DNA of 64,000 bases from CAZTJA01 sp964613745 (GTDB lineage Bacteria > Desulfobacterota > Desulfomonilia > Desulfomonilales > Desulfomonilaceae), in contig CAZTJA010000001.1 of NCBI GenBank assembly GCA_964613745.1, positions 1 to 64,000 of the forward strand, read 5' to 3'. Under the pieces are notes generated by a model. The model was not told the DNA's origin and did no database searches. It saw only the letters and a list, made by a program, of their open reading frames with translations. A program made the translations under genes and the position numbers. Shown in pieces: positions 8,729 through 17,458 of this stretch; the stretch's first letter is position 1, and the number at the start of each line of letters is the position of its first letter.

Positions 8729-9844
8729 ATGAAAAAAGCGACATTGCTGTTGGCTGATGGAACCCTGTTCAGGGGATACTCAATGGGGTCCGAAGGCGAA
8801 ATTATAGGTGAAGTGGTTTTCAATACCGCAATCACAGGTTATCAGGAAATACTCACCGATCCATCTTACCGTGGACAAATCGTGACCATGACTTACCCCC
8901 ATATCGGGAACACGGGAATAAATTTAGAAGATAATGAATCTGTAAAGCCGTTCCTTTCAGGTTTTATCGTCAAAGAATACTGCCCTCATCCCAGCAACTG
9001 GCGAACCAGCTATGATCTGGAATACTTTCTCAAGAAAAATGGAATTATTGGTATTCAGGGTATCGACACAAGGAAGCTTACCCGTAATCTTCGGGAAACA
9101 GGAGCAAAAAAAGGCGTCATTTCAACACTCGAACACGATTATGAAACTTTGTTGAAGAAAGTGAAAGAATTCCCCGACATTGAGCACTTCGATCTAGTCA
9201 GGGACGTGACATGCTCTGAACCTTACGACTGGAATTTGGGAACCTGGAAGTGGAATTCATCTCCAGAAAAATCAAAACCCATTTTCCGAACTGCTGTGTA
9301 TGACTGCGGAATCAAGCAGAACATTCTTCGTTTACTGGTAGATGTAGGTGCAGAGGTTCGCGTATTTCCGGCAACTGCAGCAAGCGATGACCTTTTGTCA
9401 TGGAATCCCGATGGAATTTTCATCTCGAATGGCCCAGGGGACCCTGAAACTGTCGATTACCTGGTTCAGAACGTAAGAAATCTTATAGGTAAAAAACCGA
9501 TATTTGGAATCTGTCTCGGCCATCAGATTTTGGGTCTTGCACTAGGCGGCCGCACTTACAAATTGACTTTCGGGCACCACGGAGCAAATCATCCGGTTCG
9601 GCGATTGGAAACGGGGCACGTTGAAATCACTTCCCAAAATCATAATTTTGTTGTTGATCCGACATCCCTTGAATCTGAAGTCGAACTAACTCACGTTAAT
9701 CTTAATGATGGAAGCGTCGAAGGTATGGTTCATCGCAAATATCCGGTGTTTTCAATTCAATATCATCCCGAAGCTTCCCCAGGACCCCATGATTCGACTT
9801 ACTTGTTTCACAACTTCAGAAAATTGATAGAACAGAATATCTGA
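8729..9844 (+). CDS. carA: Carbamoyl-phosphate synthase, glutamine-hydrolysing small subunit
   Basis: Releases ammonia from glutamine for carbamoyl-phosphate made by CarB, feeding pyrimidine and arginine synthesis. The N-terminal CPSase_sm domain (about 1-140, with TYPHIGNTGIN and GIDTRKLTR) is followed by a class I amidotransferase domain with SNGPGDP, the nucleophile Cys in FGICLGHQILG, and His/Glu in IQYHPEASPGP. It has 371 residues, normal length. carB is not in the window. It lies 35 bases after dapL and ends at a strong hairpin, so dapL-carA may be co-transcribed. Confidence 0.96.
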   Translation: MKKATLLLADGTLFRGYSMGSEGEIIGEVVFNTAITGYQEILTDPSYRGQIVTMTYPHIGNTGINLEDNESVKPFLSGFIVKEYCPHPSNWRTSYDLEYFLKKNGIIGIQGIDTRKLTRNLRETGAKKGVISTLEHDYETLLKKVKEFPDIEHFDLVRDVTCSEPYDWNLGTWKWNSSPEKSKPIFRTAVYDCGIKQNILRLLVDVGAEVRVFPATAASDDLLSWNPDGIFISNGPGDPETVDYLVQNVRNLIGKKPIFGICLGHQILGLALGGRTYKLTFGHHGANHPVRRLETGHVEITSQNHNFVVDPTSLESEVELTHVNLNDGSVEGMVHRKYPVFSIQYHPEASPGPHDSTYLFHNFRKLIEQNI

Positions 9845-9926
9845 GTCTTGTTCACGACCAACAACAAGTGGCGAAAGATAGTAGTAAATTAAGCTCCATA
9901 TACCGCAAAACTATACTTAGATAAAA

Positions 9927-9955
9927 AAGAAAAACCGGATTTCCCGGTTTTTCTT
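9927..9955. terminator. Bidirectional intrinsic terminator between convergent genes
   Basis: A perfect 12-base-pair stem, AAGAAAAACCGG (9927-9938) with CCGGTTTTTCTT (9944-9955), closes a five-base loop. The T tract on each strand is built into the arms, so it can serve both carA and the convergent carboxypeptidase gene. Confidence 0.88.
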
Positions 9956-9987
9956 CATGCAATTTTGAAATGACTGTGACTATTTAG

Positions 9988-11103
9988 CTAAAGGCTTCTT
10001 GCAGCCCATTTGTAAATTCTCTCTGCAGCTTTGAAGTGTTGAGCAGTATTGAGCACAACAATCATATGCTCTGTCTTTTCTTTCTTGAATAAAGCAACAA
10101 TGCACTTGCCCGCCAAATTGGTGAAACCTGTTTTTGCCCCGGCTACAGGTAAGTTGCGACTCAGGAGCCTGTCATTTGATATGAGGGGATAATCTTTAGG
10201 GTTCGAGTTCTGAGTCTTCATCGTATATGTTTTCATGCTGCTTATGGAACGAATAAGTGTATTTTTGAAAGCATGACGAGCAATGATCGCAACATCTTCT
10301 GCAGTCGCGACATTCGGACGTTTTATGTCCAACGATTTGCCGTCTTTGAAACCCACCGTGACGCGTGCGTCCAGTCCGCTCGGTGTGTGGAATGTAGCCG
10401 ACGATACGCCTAAATGAGCGGCTTTTTTATTCATTAGAGCCATAAAAGCATCGCGGCCGCCCCTGGAATATCCTCTTGCCAAAACCTCCGCACAGTCATT
10501 GCCCGATTCTATAAGCATCCCATGCAGAAGGTCACTGACCGTAAAACGGTCTCCCGGCCTAATCCCGACACGGTGCTTGTCCACCTCCATGATGTCTGAC
10601 GGGACTTCAAGAATATGTTCAAGAGTATAACAGTCGAGAGCGACCATGGCTGTGAGCAGCTTTGTGATGCTGGCAATCGGTAAAGCAAGTTCAGTGTTTT
10701 GGGCTAGAATAATCTCATTTGTGGAGCAGTCGACACAGAACATAGCTTTGGCTTTTACGGGAGGTTTGCCCAAAGGTGCGTAAACGGTGTTTTTTACCTT
10801 ATCCTGAAATGGTGTGGTTTCAGGAAGTTTACGCAGAACAGCAGAGTTGATCGGGCGACTTTCTATTCCCTGTGGCGACGATGCCTTAACGAAACCATGC
10901 TTTACCGGCCCAACCGGTTGTCGCAGTGATGATTTTTCATGATCTGCTGAAGAGGCTCCGGCAGGAACACCGAAGGATACTTGGGGCTGCATGTTCATGA
11001 AGTCTGAAACGGTAGTATGTGCGGTTAACGGCTGAAAACTTAGACACAGATTTGGGTACAATATACAAAGAGCGGACAAAATTAAGAGCTTAGAATAATT
11101 CAA
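9988..11103 (-). CDS. D-alanyl-D-alanine carboxypeptidase (PBP5/DacA family, S11)
   Basis: Trims the terminal D-Ala from peptidoglycan pentapeptides outside the cytoplasmic membrane. A hydrophobic signal peptide (MNYSKLLILSALCILYPNLC) is followed by a low-complexity linker (about 25-110) and the transpeptidase-like domain with SxxK as SITK (145-148), SGN (200-202) and KTG (324-326). It has 371 residues. The C-terminal beta domain and amphipathic anchor of PBP5 are absent; the protein ends at KWAARSL soon after the catalytic domain. Start TTG 11103 is chosen because GGAGG lies seven bases upstream. A longer in-frame start would put polar residues before the signal peptide. Confidence 0.92.
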   Translation of the reverse strand: MNYSKLLILSALCILYPNLCLSFQPLTAHTTVSDFMNMQPQVSFGVPAGASSADHEKSSLRQPVGPVKHGFVKASSPQGIESRPINSAVLRKLPETTPFQDKVKNTVYAPLGKPPVKAKAMFCVDCSTNEIILAQNTELALPIASITKLLTAMVALDCYTLEHILEVPSDIMEVDKHRVGIRPGDRFTVSDLLHGMLIESGNDCAEVLARGYSRGGRDAFMALMNKKAAHLGVSSATFHTPSGLDARVTVGFKDGKSLDIKRPNVATAEDVAIIARHAFKNTLIRSISSMKTYTMKTQNSNPKDYPLISNDRLLSRNLPVAGAKTGFTNLAGKCIVALFKKEKTEHMIVVLNTAQHFKAAERIYKWAARSL

Positions 11104-11278
11104 GCACCTACCTCCGCGATGATCGGTACTTATATCCCGATACTCCAAACTAAATCTTGAATCCAGAGAAAAAGACAAACCTAATGCAATTTTTCAAGTA
11201 AAAAAGTTAGTATATGGACAATACGCGTAATGTAGCAAGTTGTCAAGGAAAAGCTCTCGTAGACTGTTGGCTGTGCTT

Positions 11279-12118
11279 TTAGAAAGCACCGTTTGAACGC
11301 AGTAAAGTAGGTCCTTGAAAACATTCAGGTTCGGGAGAAAAATCCTTTTCAATCATCGCGTATGCGCTGTGGTTGTGTATCGATTCAAAATTCTCTGCTT
11401 CAATTCTATACCAAGGGAAATTATTCTTCTGAACCAGCTTTGATACTGCCGATCTTACCACGTCCTCAACAAACATCGGGTTCTCAAAGGCTCGTTCCGT
11501 TACGTATTTCTCGTCGGGGCGCTTTAATAAGCTATATATTTCAGAGCTGACCGAGGACTCAACTATCTCTATAATTTCCTCAATCCAGAAGAACTTCTTA
11601 AACCTCAGTTGAACTCTAACAATACCGCGCTGGTTATGAGCGCCATATTCGGAGATCTCCTTAGAACAAGGGCAAACCGTGGTGACGGGAACTTCAACGC
11701 CGACAATGAGATCGAAGCGTTCGGTAAGTGATCCGCGCATGAAGCACGTGTACGCCAATAGTCCGGAAGTTGAAGTGACCGGGGCGGATTTCTCAATGAA
11801 ATATGGAAACTCAACATTCATGTGCGCACTCTTGGCGTTGAGTTTTTTCTTAACTTTCTCAAGAATTTCCTGAAATTTTTCCATCGAGATCTCACCTCTA
11901 TACTCATTGAGGACCTCGATGAAACGACTCATGTGCGTGCCTTTGAAATCGTGAGGCAGGTTAACGAACAGATCAAAAACACCTACTGTGTGCTGCAGGC
12001 ATTTACTCCTGTCCTTCACGGAAATCGGATACCGGATACCTTTCACTCCGACTTTGTCGATCGGGATGTTTCTATCATCCTTTTTGTTTTGAATATCCGG
12101 AATAGACAACACGTTCAC
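11279..12118 (-). CDS. folE2: GTP cyclohydrolase IB (FolE2)
   Basis: Converts GTP to 7,8-dihydroneopterin triphosphate, the entry step to folate and 7-deazaguanine compounds. The key motif is VTTVCPCSKEISEYGAHNQR, with the metal-binding Cys and the conserved Glu/His that define the metal-flexible IB class. The N-terminal IPDIQNKKDDRNI matches the family start. GTG 12118 is chosen because GGAGG is six bases upstream; this gives 279-280 residues. It is followed by 70 bases to the upstream gene queD in the same direction, so the two steps are adjacent. Confidence 0.94.
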   Translation of the reverse strand: MNVLSIPDIQNKKDDRNIPIDKVGVKGIRYPISVKDRSKCLQHTVGVFDLFVNLPHDFKGTHMSRFIEVLNEYRGEISMEKFQEILEKVKKKLNAKSAHMNVEFPYFIEKSAPVTSTSGLLAYTCFMRGSLTERFDLIVGVEVPVTTVCPCSKEISEYGAHNQRGIVRVQLRFKKFFWIEEIIEIVESSVSSEIYSLLKRPDEKYVTERAFENPMFVEDVVRSAVSKLVQKNNFPWYRIEAENFESIHNHSAYAMIEKDFSPEPECFQGPTLLRSNGAF

Positions 12119-12188
12119 GGAAAACCTCCGAAGAAATAATGACGTCTTCAAAGATACAGGGCAATTGTATATTATATTTATTTAGAAG

Positions 12189-12566
12189 TCAGGCATTGGT
12201 TCCAAAATAGGTGGCCCGAGAAGTATCGGATTCCCAAATTGTTATGCTGTACAACATGGATCCTTTGTTTCCCAGAATCTTTGCCGTTTCCGCAAAAATA
12301 TAAGCAGCCAAGTTCTCCGCTGATGGGTCGATTTTTGTGAAGGGGTCTAATTCGTTCAGATATTTGTGATCCAAATTGTCGAGCACCGAATTCACCGCTT
12401 TCTTGAGATCACCAAAATCGATAACCATACCGCCTGAACCGGGAGATTCCGCTCGAACAGCAGCCTGCACCTTGTAGTTATGACCGTGCAGGTTTTCACA
12501 TTTACCCTTATAATCAAGGAGTCTATGTGCTGCAGAAAAGGTTGAAAGAATTTCTATTTCGTACAT
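12189..12566 (-). CDS. queD: 6-carboxy-tetrahydropterin synthase (QueD)
   Basis: Zinc enzyme that makes 6-carboxy-5,6,7,8-tetrahydropterin from dihydroneopterin triphosphate on the route to queuosine; homologues make 6-pyruvoyl-tetrahydropterin. Zinc ligands are His14, His27 and His29, with catalytic Cys23 in CENLHGHNY; the C-terminal E-S-D-T-S-R-A segment matches the family. It has 125 residues. Paired with FolE2, which makes its substrate, it argues for the queuosine route, though QueE and QueC are not here. Confidence 0.9.
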   Translation of the reverse strand: MYEIEILSTFSAAHRLLDYKGKCENLHGHNYKVQAAVRAESPGSGGMVIDFGDLKKAVNSVLDNLDHKYLNELDPFTKIDPSAENLAAYIFAETAKILGNKGSMLYSITIWESDTSRATYFGTNA

Positions 12567-12658
12567 TTTTTCAGCTCCGAGGAATCCGTGCTCTTTAGAA
12601 ACAACCTTAGATTATAGCATGAACTATAGGAAAATGTCCATAAAATTCCAAAAAAGCA

Positions 12659-12688
12659 TTGACAGAGTGCCGACTCTAAGTCTATATC
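12659..12688 (+). promoter_or_regulatory. Sigma-70-type promoter for the HtrA-like protease
   Basis: TTGACA (12659-12664), 18-base spacer, TATATC (12683-12688). Transcription would start about 55 bases before the ATG at 12751. It is in the divergent gap with queD. Confidence 0.65.
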
Positions 12689-12750
12689 GTGCCCAGCCTT
12701 TTAAGGCAAAATGATTGCATGAGTTTTCGCGTCGATCTGGAGGAACCCTA

Positions 12751-13755
12751 ATGCAGACTCTCCAAAGTGGATGGTCTTATACAATTATCTTAATTGTTTG
12801 CTTTTTTGCAGCGCATCCAGTTTCAGCCACTGATCCCGTTCTTCGTAAAGCGGCAATCGATTCGGTCACGGGGAGTCTTAATCGAAACCAACCTGTTCCG
12901 TCGCAAGCTATTGATGAATCAAAAAAAACAAGAATCGGGTTATCTCCCGTTCCTTTTAGGCCGGAACCCTACTCCGAACCAAAAGCTCCTGAAAACAACA
13001 TTCGTTCTTTTTCTCTTCCTGATATCAGAGAACTTGTAAAAAAAGTCAATCGTTCTGTGGTTTCCATCAGGATGCTGGAACCGGGATCCTCCTTTTCAAT
13101 TGGTAACCTCGGTTTTTCAGGGGACTCAACCGGAAAAGCCATGGGATACGGATCCGGATTTATAATTTCTACAAACGGTTACATTATCACCAATGAACAC
13201 GTGCTCCGTAATGGTTCGCAAATTGAAGTTGAATTGCTCACGCAAAAAAAATACCTAGCCAAAGTCATCGCCAAAGACACAAAGAACGACGTTGCCGTCA
13301 TCAAGATTGATGCAACGGGCCTCGAACCCGTTCGCATGGGAGATTCGGATAGCGTGGAGCTTGGCGAGTGGGTAGTCGGTATCGGCAATCCATATGGCAT
13401 AGGTCAATCATTGATGTTCGGAATAGTGAGTGCCCAGAAAAGAGTCATTCCGGGTTCCGGGTATCCTCCTCTTATACAGATCGACGCCGCAATGAATTTG
13501 GGAAATTCGGGTGGACCTCTATTCAATCTTGACGGTGAGGTCGTCGGAATAAATACTATACTATTATGGAAGAGTCAGGGGATTGGCTTCGCAACTCCCA
13601 TCAATACGGCGCGTGAATTTCTGGTCAAGAAGAACTATCAGACGATGAAGGCTTCCGCATCCGGTGAATCCGGACCATTTGGACCTCTTGCAGATCAGCC
13701 GCGTAGTATGCACGATTTCAATCCTCTTGATCCTCCATGGAAATACGGAAACTGA
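12751..13755 (+). CDS. Exported trypsin-like (HtrA/S1C) serine protease lacking a PDZ domain
   Basis: Probable periplasmic protease or chaperone of the DegP type. A signal peptide (MQTLQSGWSYTIILIVCFFA, cleavage near residue 26) and a Pro-rich linker precede the trypsin fold. The catalytic triad is visible: His150 in TNEHV, Asp180 in KNDVAVIKID, and Ser253 in NLGNSGGPLF. The protein stops at 334 residues, about 60 after the protease domain, with no PDZ domain, so the usual substrate-sensing part is missing. ATG 12751 follows TGGAGGA. The aminopeptidase gene begins 15 bases after the stop, which suggests co-transcription. Confidence 0.9.
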   Translation: MQTLQSGWSYTIILIVCFFAAHPVSATDPVLRKAAIDSVTGSLNRNQPVPSQAIDESKKTRIGLSPVPFRPEPYSEPKAPENNIRSFSLPDIRELVKKVNRSVVSIRMLEPGSSFSIGNLGFSGDSTGKAMGYGSGFIISTNGYIITNEHVLRNGSQIEVELLTQKKYLAKVIAKDTKNDVAVIKIDATGLEPVRMGDSDSVELGEWVVGIGNPYGIGQSLMFGIVSAQKRVIPGSGYPPLIQIDAAMNLGNSGGPLFNLDGEVVGINTILLWKSQGIGFATPINTAREFLVKKNYQTMKASASGESGPFGPLADQPRSMHDFNPLDPPWKYGN

Positions 13756-13770
13756 TGTAAAGAGGATTAC

Positions 13771-15183
13771 ATGACAGAAAAGGAATCCGAAGGCACGAAA
13801 AGTCTCAAAGACAAGCTCATTAGAGATCAGAAGAAAATTATCGATTTGATTTCCGAGGACGAACGCAATCAACTATATGCATATGCAGAAGAGTATAAAA
13901 CCTTTCTAGATCGGGCCAAAACGGAAAGAAAGGCAGTTAGTTACATTATTGACAAGGCAGAACGTGCTGGATTCCGACCATTGGGTTCGGAATCAAACGG
14001 CCGTGTTTACTACACCGCTCGCGGAAAGATAATTGCTTTGGCCGTACGGGGCCGGAAACCTCTCAATGAAGGTCTGCGAATAATAACTTCCCACATTGAC
14101 TGCCCAAGATTGGATCTCAAACCCAATCCTTTGTACGAAGATGTAGGTTTGGCTCTCCTCAAGACTCATTATTACGGTGGCATAAAAAAATTTCACTGGG
14201 TTTCCCGTAATCTCGCCCTATGCGGAACGGTCGTCAGGTCGGACGGATCCTCAGTTGATATCGAAATCGGATTGGATCGCAACGATCCTGTTTTTGTAAT
14301 TCCAGATTTGCTCCCACATTTGGCCAGGAAACAAATGGAGCAAAAGGCTTCGGAGGTAATTTCCGGTGAAAGTCTCAATATCATAATAGGCGGGATTCCA
14401 TTTCCGGACCAAGATACTGAGGACCGAGTGAAATTGGCCGTTTTGGCCTATTTGGAAAACAAGTACGGCATCGTGGAAGAAGATTTGATCACCGCCGAGA
14501 TCCAGGCCGTACCTACTGATCCTGCCAGAGATGCCGGAATGGATCGGGTGTTTATAAGTGCATACGGGCAGGACGATCGGATCTGCGCTTATACTTCTCT
14601 GACTGCGGTCATCGATGTTGAAGATCCGGAATTTACTTCAGTGGTCGTCTTCTACGATAAGGAAGAAATTGGAAGTGAGGGAAACACGAGTGCGAAATCC
14701 AATTTCCTGGAGCATTTTCTTCTCGAGCTTATGGATAACTACAAGGAAGAACCGAACCTTCTCAATTTTCATAGAATGTTGAGCAACAGTAAGGCTCTTT
14801 CCGCAGATGTCACGGCCGCCCTCGATCCGAATTTTCAAGACGTTAGCGATAAGCGAAACAACGCAAAACTAGGTCACGGTATTGGATTGAAAAAATACAC
14901 AGGCCATGGCGGCAAATATATGGCGTCTGATGCGAACGCCGAATACGCGGGTTGGGTTCGCAATCTGTTCAACAAGAACGGAATAATCTGGCAGGTAGCG
15001 GGTATGGGAAAAATTGACGAGGGTGGCGGTGGCACGGTATCCAAGTACCTAGCGAATGCCGGAGCGGAGATCATTGATTGCGGTCCCGGTTTACTCGGCA
15101 TGCATTCGCCTCTGGAACTCAGTTCCAAAGATGATGTATGGATGTGCCATCGAGCCTTCAAGACGTTCCTCCTGTCCGACTGA
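13771..15183 (+). CDS. M18-family metallo-aminopeptidase
   Basis: Cytoplasmic dinuclear-metal aminopeptidase that removes N-terminal residues from peptides. Family metal ligands and catalytic residues are visible in order: His in TSHIDCPRLD, Asp in GQDDRICAY, the Glu pair in DKEEIGSEG, Asp in ALSADVTAALDP, and His in MHSPLE. It has 470 residues, matching the longer bacterial M18 enzymes. It follows the HtrA-like protease by 15 bases and ends at a strong terminator, so the two form a proteolysis operon. Confidence 0.92.
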   Translation: MTEKESEGTKSLKDKLIRDQKKIIDLISEDERNQLYAYAEEYKTFLDRAKTERKAVSYIIDKAERAGFRPLGSESNGRVYYTARGKIIALAVRGRKPLNEGLRIITSHIDCPRLDLKPNPLYEDVGLALLKTHYYGGIKKFHWVSRNLALCGTVVRSDGSSVDIEIGLDRNDPVFVIPDLLPHLARKQMEQKASEVISGESLNIIIGGIPFPDQDTEDRVKLAVLAYLENKYGIVEEDLITAEIQAVPTDPARDAGMDRVFISAYGQDDRICAYTSLTAVIDVEDPEFTSVVVFYDKEEIGSEGNTSAKSNFLEHFLLELMDNYKEEPNLLNFHRMLSNSKALSADVTAALDPNFQDVSDKRNNAKLGHGIGLKKYTGHGGKYMASDANAEYAGWVRNLFNKNGIIWQVAGMGKIDEGGGGTVSKYLANAGAEIIDCGPGLLGMHSPLELSSKDDVWMCHRAFKTFLLSD

Positions 15184-15209
15184 TCCTCAATCAGCACATA
15201 CGCCATTTT

Positions 15210-15240
15210 GGAGACCGGTACTTTACCGGTCTCCTTTCTT
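15210..15240 (+). terminator. Intrinsic terminator after the aminopeptidase gene
   Basis: GGAGACCGGTA (15210-15220) pairs perfectly with TACCGGTCTCC (15224-15234) around a CTT loop, followed by TTTCTT. Confidence 0.88.
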
Positions 15241-15653
15241 TCGAGGTTTATTCACTTTCCATGCGTCTCCAGCGTGAAAGGTTTTTTATTCATCAATTGC
15301 GCGCTGATTCAGGTGAATGAAACTTGATTCAGTCCCCAGAACTCGTTAATTTGGACCCAAACTTTAGACTGGAAGCAGGCAAATTTAATATAATTAGATA
15401 ATTAAACGGTAAGGCAACGTTTAGAGTGCTAAAGAAAAGTCGTTGCGTTCAGTCTACTAAACACTGTAAACTGAACTTATGTACCGGTTGCGGTTTCGTT
15501 ATGTCCGATGAAGCCGAATCGTCACAAATCCCGAATAAACCTTAAACGACAAAACATAAACGGACCCGTTCCGTTTCAGGTCGTTTCCCGTCCAGAAACT
15601 ACATTATGCGATTTAAGTAACTGGATCCGAATTTCACGCCGGAGGTTGACACA
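15241..15653. other. Long leader region before the thiolase gene
   Basis: No gene is supported. It contains a perfect TATAAT (15389-15394) on the + strand without a good -35 at normal spacing, an AT-rich stretch around it, and the inverted repeat at 15447-15476. A long leader of about 250 bases would remain before the thiolase start. Confidence 0.4.
15447..15476. promoter_or_regulatory. Inverted repeat, candidate operator upstream of the thiolase gene
   Basis: GTTCAGT (15447-15453) and ACTGAAC (15470-15476) are perfect inverted copies 16 bases apart, so their centres are about 23 bases apart, roughly two helical turns. The half-site TTCAGTC/TCAGTC recurs as an inverted repeat upstream of bamA. 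No matching regulator gene is next to it. Confidence 0.35.
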
Positions 15654-16829
15654 ATGGAACGAAACGTGTGCGTCATTGGCGGAGGAATGTCAAAATGGGG
15701 GGTCCGGGACGGTAGTCAACGTGATTTCTTCCAAGAAGCGGCAAAGGCTTGTTATGAAGACAACCCTATGCTGAATCCCAAGGAAATTGACGGACTACTT
15801 GTCGCTTCAGCTTATACGGAGCGAACGTCCTATCAGACTCATTTGGCACCGCTGGTAGCAGAATATGCAGGAATAAAACCCAAGAACATTTGCGCCCGAG
15901 TTGAACTTCTTTGTGCGAGCGGAAGTTCCGCAATTATTTTGGCATTTGCCATGATTAAGTCGGGTCAGGCCGATGTCGTCATGGTGGCCGGTGGAGAGAA
16001 ACTCTATACGCCCCAGAAATGGGAAGTCTTTTATAGTGAACTCGCCTCGGTTGATCATGATTGGGATGGCGGTCAGGGCCTTGGGCTTCCTCCCCCAGTA
16101 TTTGCGATGGTTGCCAAGCAGCACATGAAGAAGTTTGGGACCAAGAAAGAGCACTTGGGTACGGTTAGCGTCAAGAATAGACGAAATTCGGCCAAGAATC
16201 CCAAAGCGCAATTTCAGACACCCGTAACCATGGAAGAGGTAATGAGCGGAAAAATGATCGTTCCTCCTTTAACTCTCTATGATTGCTGCCCTATAACCGA
16301 CGGCGCCGCTGCAATCGTGCTCGCAACCGAAGAAAAAGCGAAGCATATGACGGACAAGCCGTTGGTCTATCTTAGAGGGACAGGTCAGGCATCGGTGAAT
16401 AATATGTCTGCCAATATGCCGGATTGGACTACTTGGGAAGCGCTCAAGATAGCCGCACATCAGGCTTACACCAAGTCCAAAGTTGAACCCAAAGATGTAA
16501 ACGTTGCCATGACACACGATTGTTTCACGATCTCAGAGATCATCGAAATGGAAGATCTTGGATTCTGTGAAAAAGGTGAAGGCGGCTTCTTTGTTGGTGA
16601 TGGTCAGAATGATTTCGGCGGAAAGATTCCCACCAATACCGATGGGGGTTTATTGGGATGTGGCCATCCGTTCGGCGGCACCGGAATCAGGCAAGGAATC
16701 GAAGTTATGAGGCAACTCAGGGGCGATGCAATTCAACAGGTTCCAAATGCAACAGTTGGTTTGACGCACAATTTGAGTGGTTTCATAGCAGCACACACGG
16801 TTCTCATATATGGTAAGGAGGTCGCATGA
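15654..16829 (+). CDS. Thiolase-superfamily acyl-CoA acyltransferase
   Basis: Thiolase of the lipid-transfer-protein/acetyl-CoA acetyltransferase-like branch that works with a DUF35 partner. Nucleophile Cys87 lies in ELLCASGSSA; the later catalytic region shows THDCF and LLGCGHPFGGTGIRQ. It has 391 residues; ATG 15654 follows CGGAGG. The next gene overlaps by ATGA and encodes the DUF35 partner, an arrangement also seen in BbsB/BbsA, the benzoylsuccinyl-CoA thiolase. With bamA and the hydratase downstream, a thiolytic step in ring-cleavage product degradation is a reasonable inference. The actual substrate is unknown. Confidence 0.87.
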   Translation: MERNVCVIGGGMSKWGVRDGSQRDFFQEAAKACYEDNPMLNPKEIDGLLVASAYTERTSYQTHLAPLVAEYAGIKPKNICARVELLCASGSSAIILAFAMIKSGQADVVMVAGGEKLYTPQKWEVFYSELASVDHDWDGGQGLGLPPPVFAMVAKQHMKKFGTKKEHLGTVSVKNRRNSAKNPKAQFQTPVTMEEVMSGKMIVPPLTLYDCCPITDGAAAIVLATEEKAKHMTDKPLVYLRGTGQASVNNMSANMPDWTTWEALKIAAHQAYTKSKVEPKDVNVAMTHDCFTISEIIEMEDLGFCEKGEGGFFVGDGQNDFGGKIPTNTDGGLLGCGHPFGGTGIRQGIEVMRQLRGDAIQQVPNATVGLTHNLSGFIAAHTVLIYGKEVA

Positions 16830-17314
16830 GCACTCCGGGTATTTCAGTTTTAGACGGCAAGTACATGGTTACCATGGATTTGTTTCCTCAACAATCCAAG
16901 GAGTTTAATCAAATCCATCCGTTCTTTGAGTTTCTGCGTGAAGGTCGATTCACCACGACGAAATGCAAGGATTGCGGGTCCGAGCCTTTTCCTCCACGTG
17001 TGCTCTGCCCTGATTGCTACAGCACCAACATGGAATGGATTGACTGGCCGACTGTAGGGACCGTGATTGACTGTACCGAAGAGGTTGTAGGGGTCCCTCT
17101 TGGATTTGGAAAGCCTCCTCTCATTCATGCTCTTCTCGATCTCGACGGAAAGAGAACTTTTTTCGTACGTATCATCAATTGCGCCCAGGGTGAGTTAAAG
17201 CCGGGTGACAAAGTGAAGCTTGCCGTATTTGACATAGATCCCGTCCCGATGGAAGTCGGTCGTGATGTAGTCCAGGTTCCTCGGGTTTTTTACGCTTTTG
17301 AGCCGGTAAAATAA
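16826..17314 (+). CDS. DUF35 zinc-ribbon/OB-fold partner of the thiolase
   Basis: Small protein (162 residues) that forms a complex with a thiolase, shaping or bridging its CoA-substrate site. It has a rubredoxin-like zinc ribbon with two pairs, CKDC and CPDC, about 10 residues apart (TTTKCKDCG then RVLCPDCYS), followed by an OB-fold (from about residue 70, GTVIDCTEEV to VKLAVFD). It is translationally coupled to the thiolase gene by a four-base overlap, supporting one functional unit. Confidence 0.88.
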   Translation: MSTPGISVLDGKYMVTMDLFPQQSKEFNQIHPFFEFLREGRFTTTKCKDCGSEPFPPRVLCPDCYSTNMEWIDWPTVGTVIDCTEEVVGVPLGFGKPPLIHALLDLDGKRTFFVRIINCAQGELKPGDKVKLAVFDIDPVPMEVGRDVVQVPRVFYAFEPVK

Positions 17315-17410
17315 TCTGGAAATCAGGTCGAGTAAATTTGGCTTGTAATAGTCGCCGGAGCAGATTTCTTCAAGAGTGTTCCGGTGACATCCTTAATATA
17401 CATAATCGAC

Positions 17411-17429
17411 TCAGTCCAGTTTTGACTGA
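17411..17429. promoter_or_regulatory. Inverted repeat, candidate operator upstream of bamA
   Basis: TCAGTC (17411-17416) and GACTGA (17424-17429) flank CAGTTTT, 30 bases before the bamA start. The half-site matches the arms of the repeat at 15447-15476 upstream of the thiolase gene. Confidence 0.38.
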
Positions 17430-17458
17430 ATGAACAAATGAGTTCCAAGGAGGTTGCG

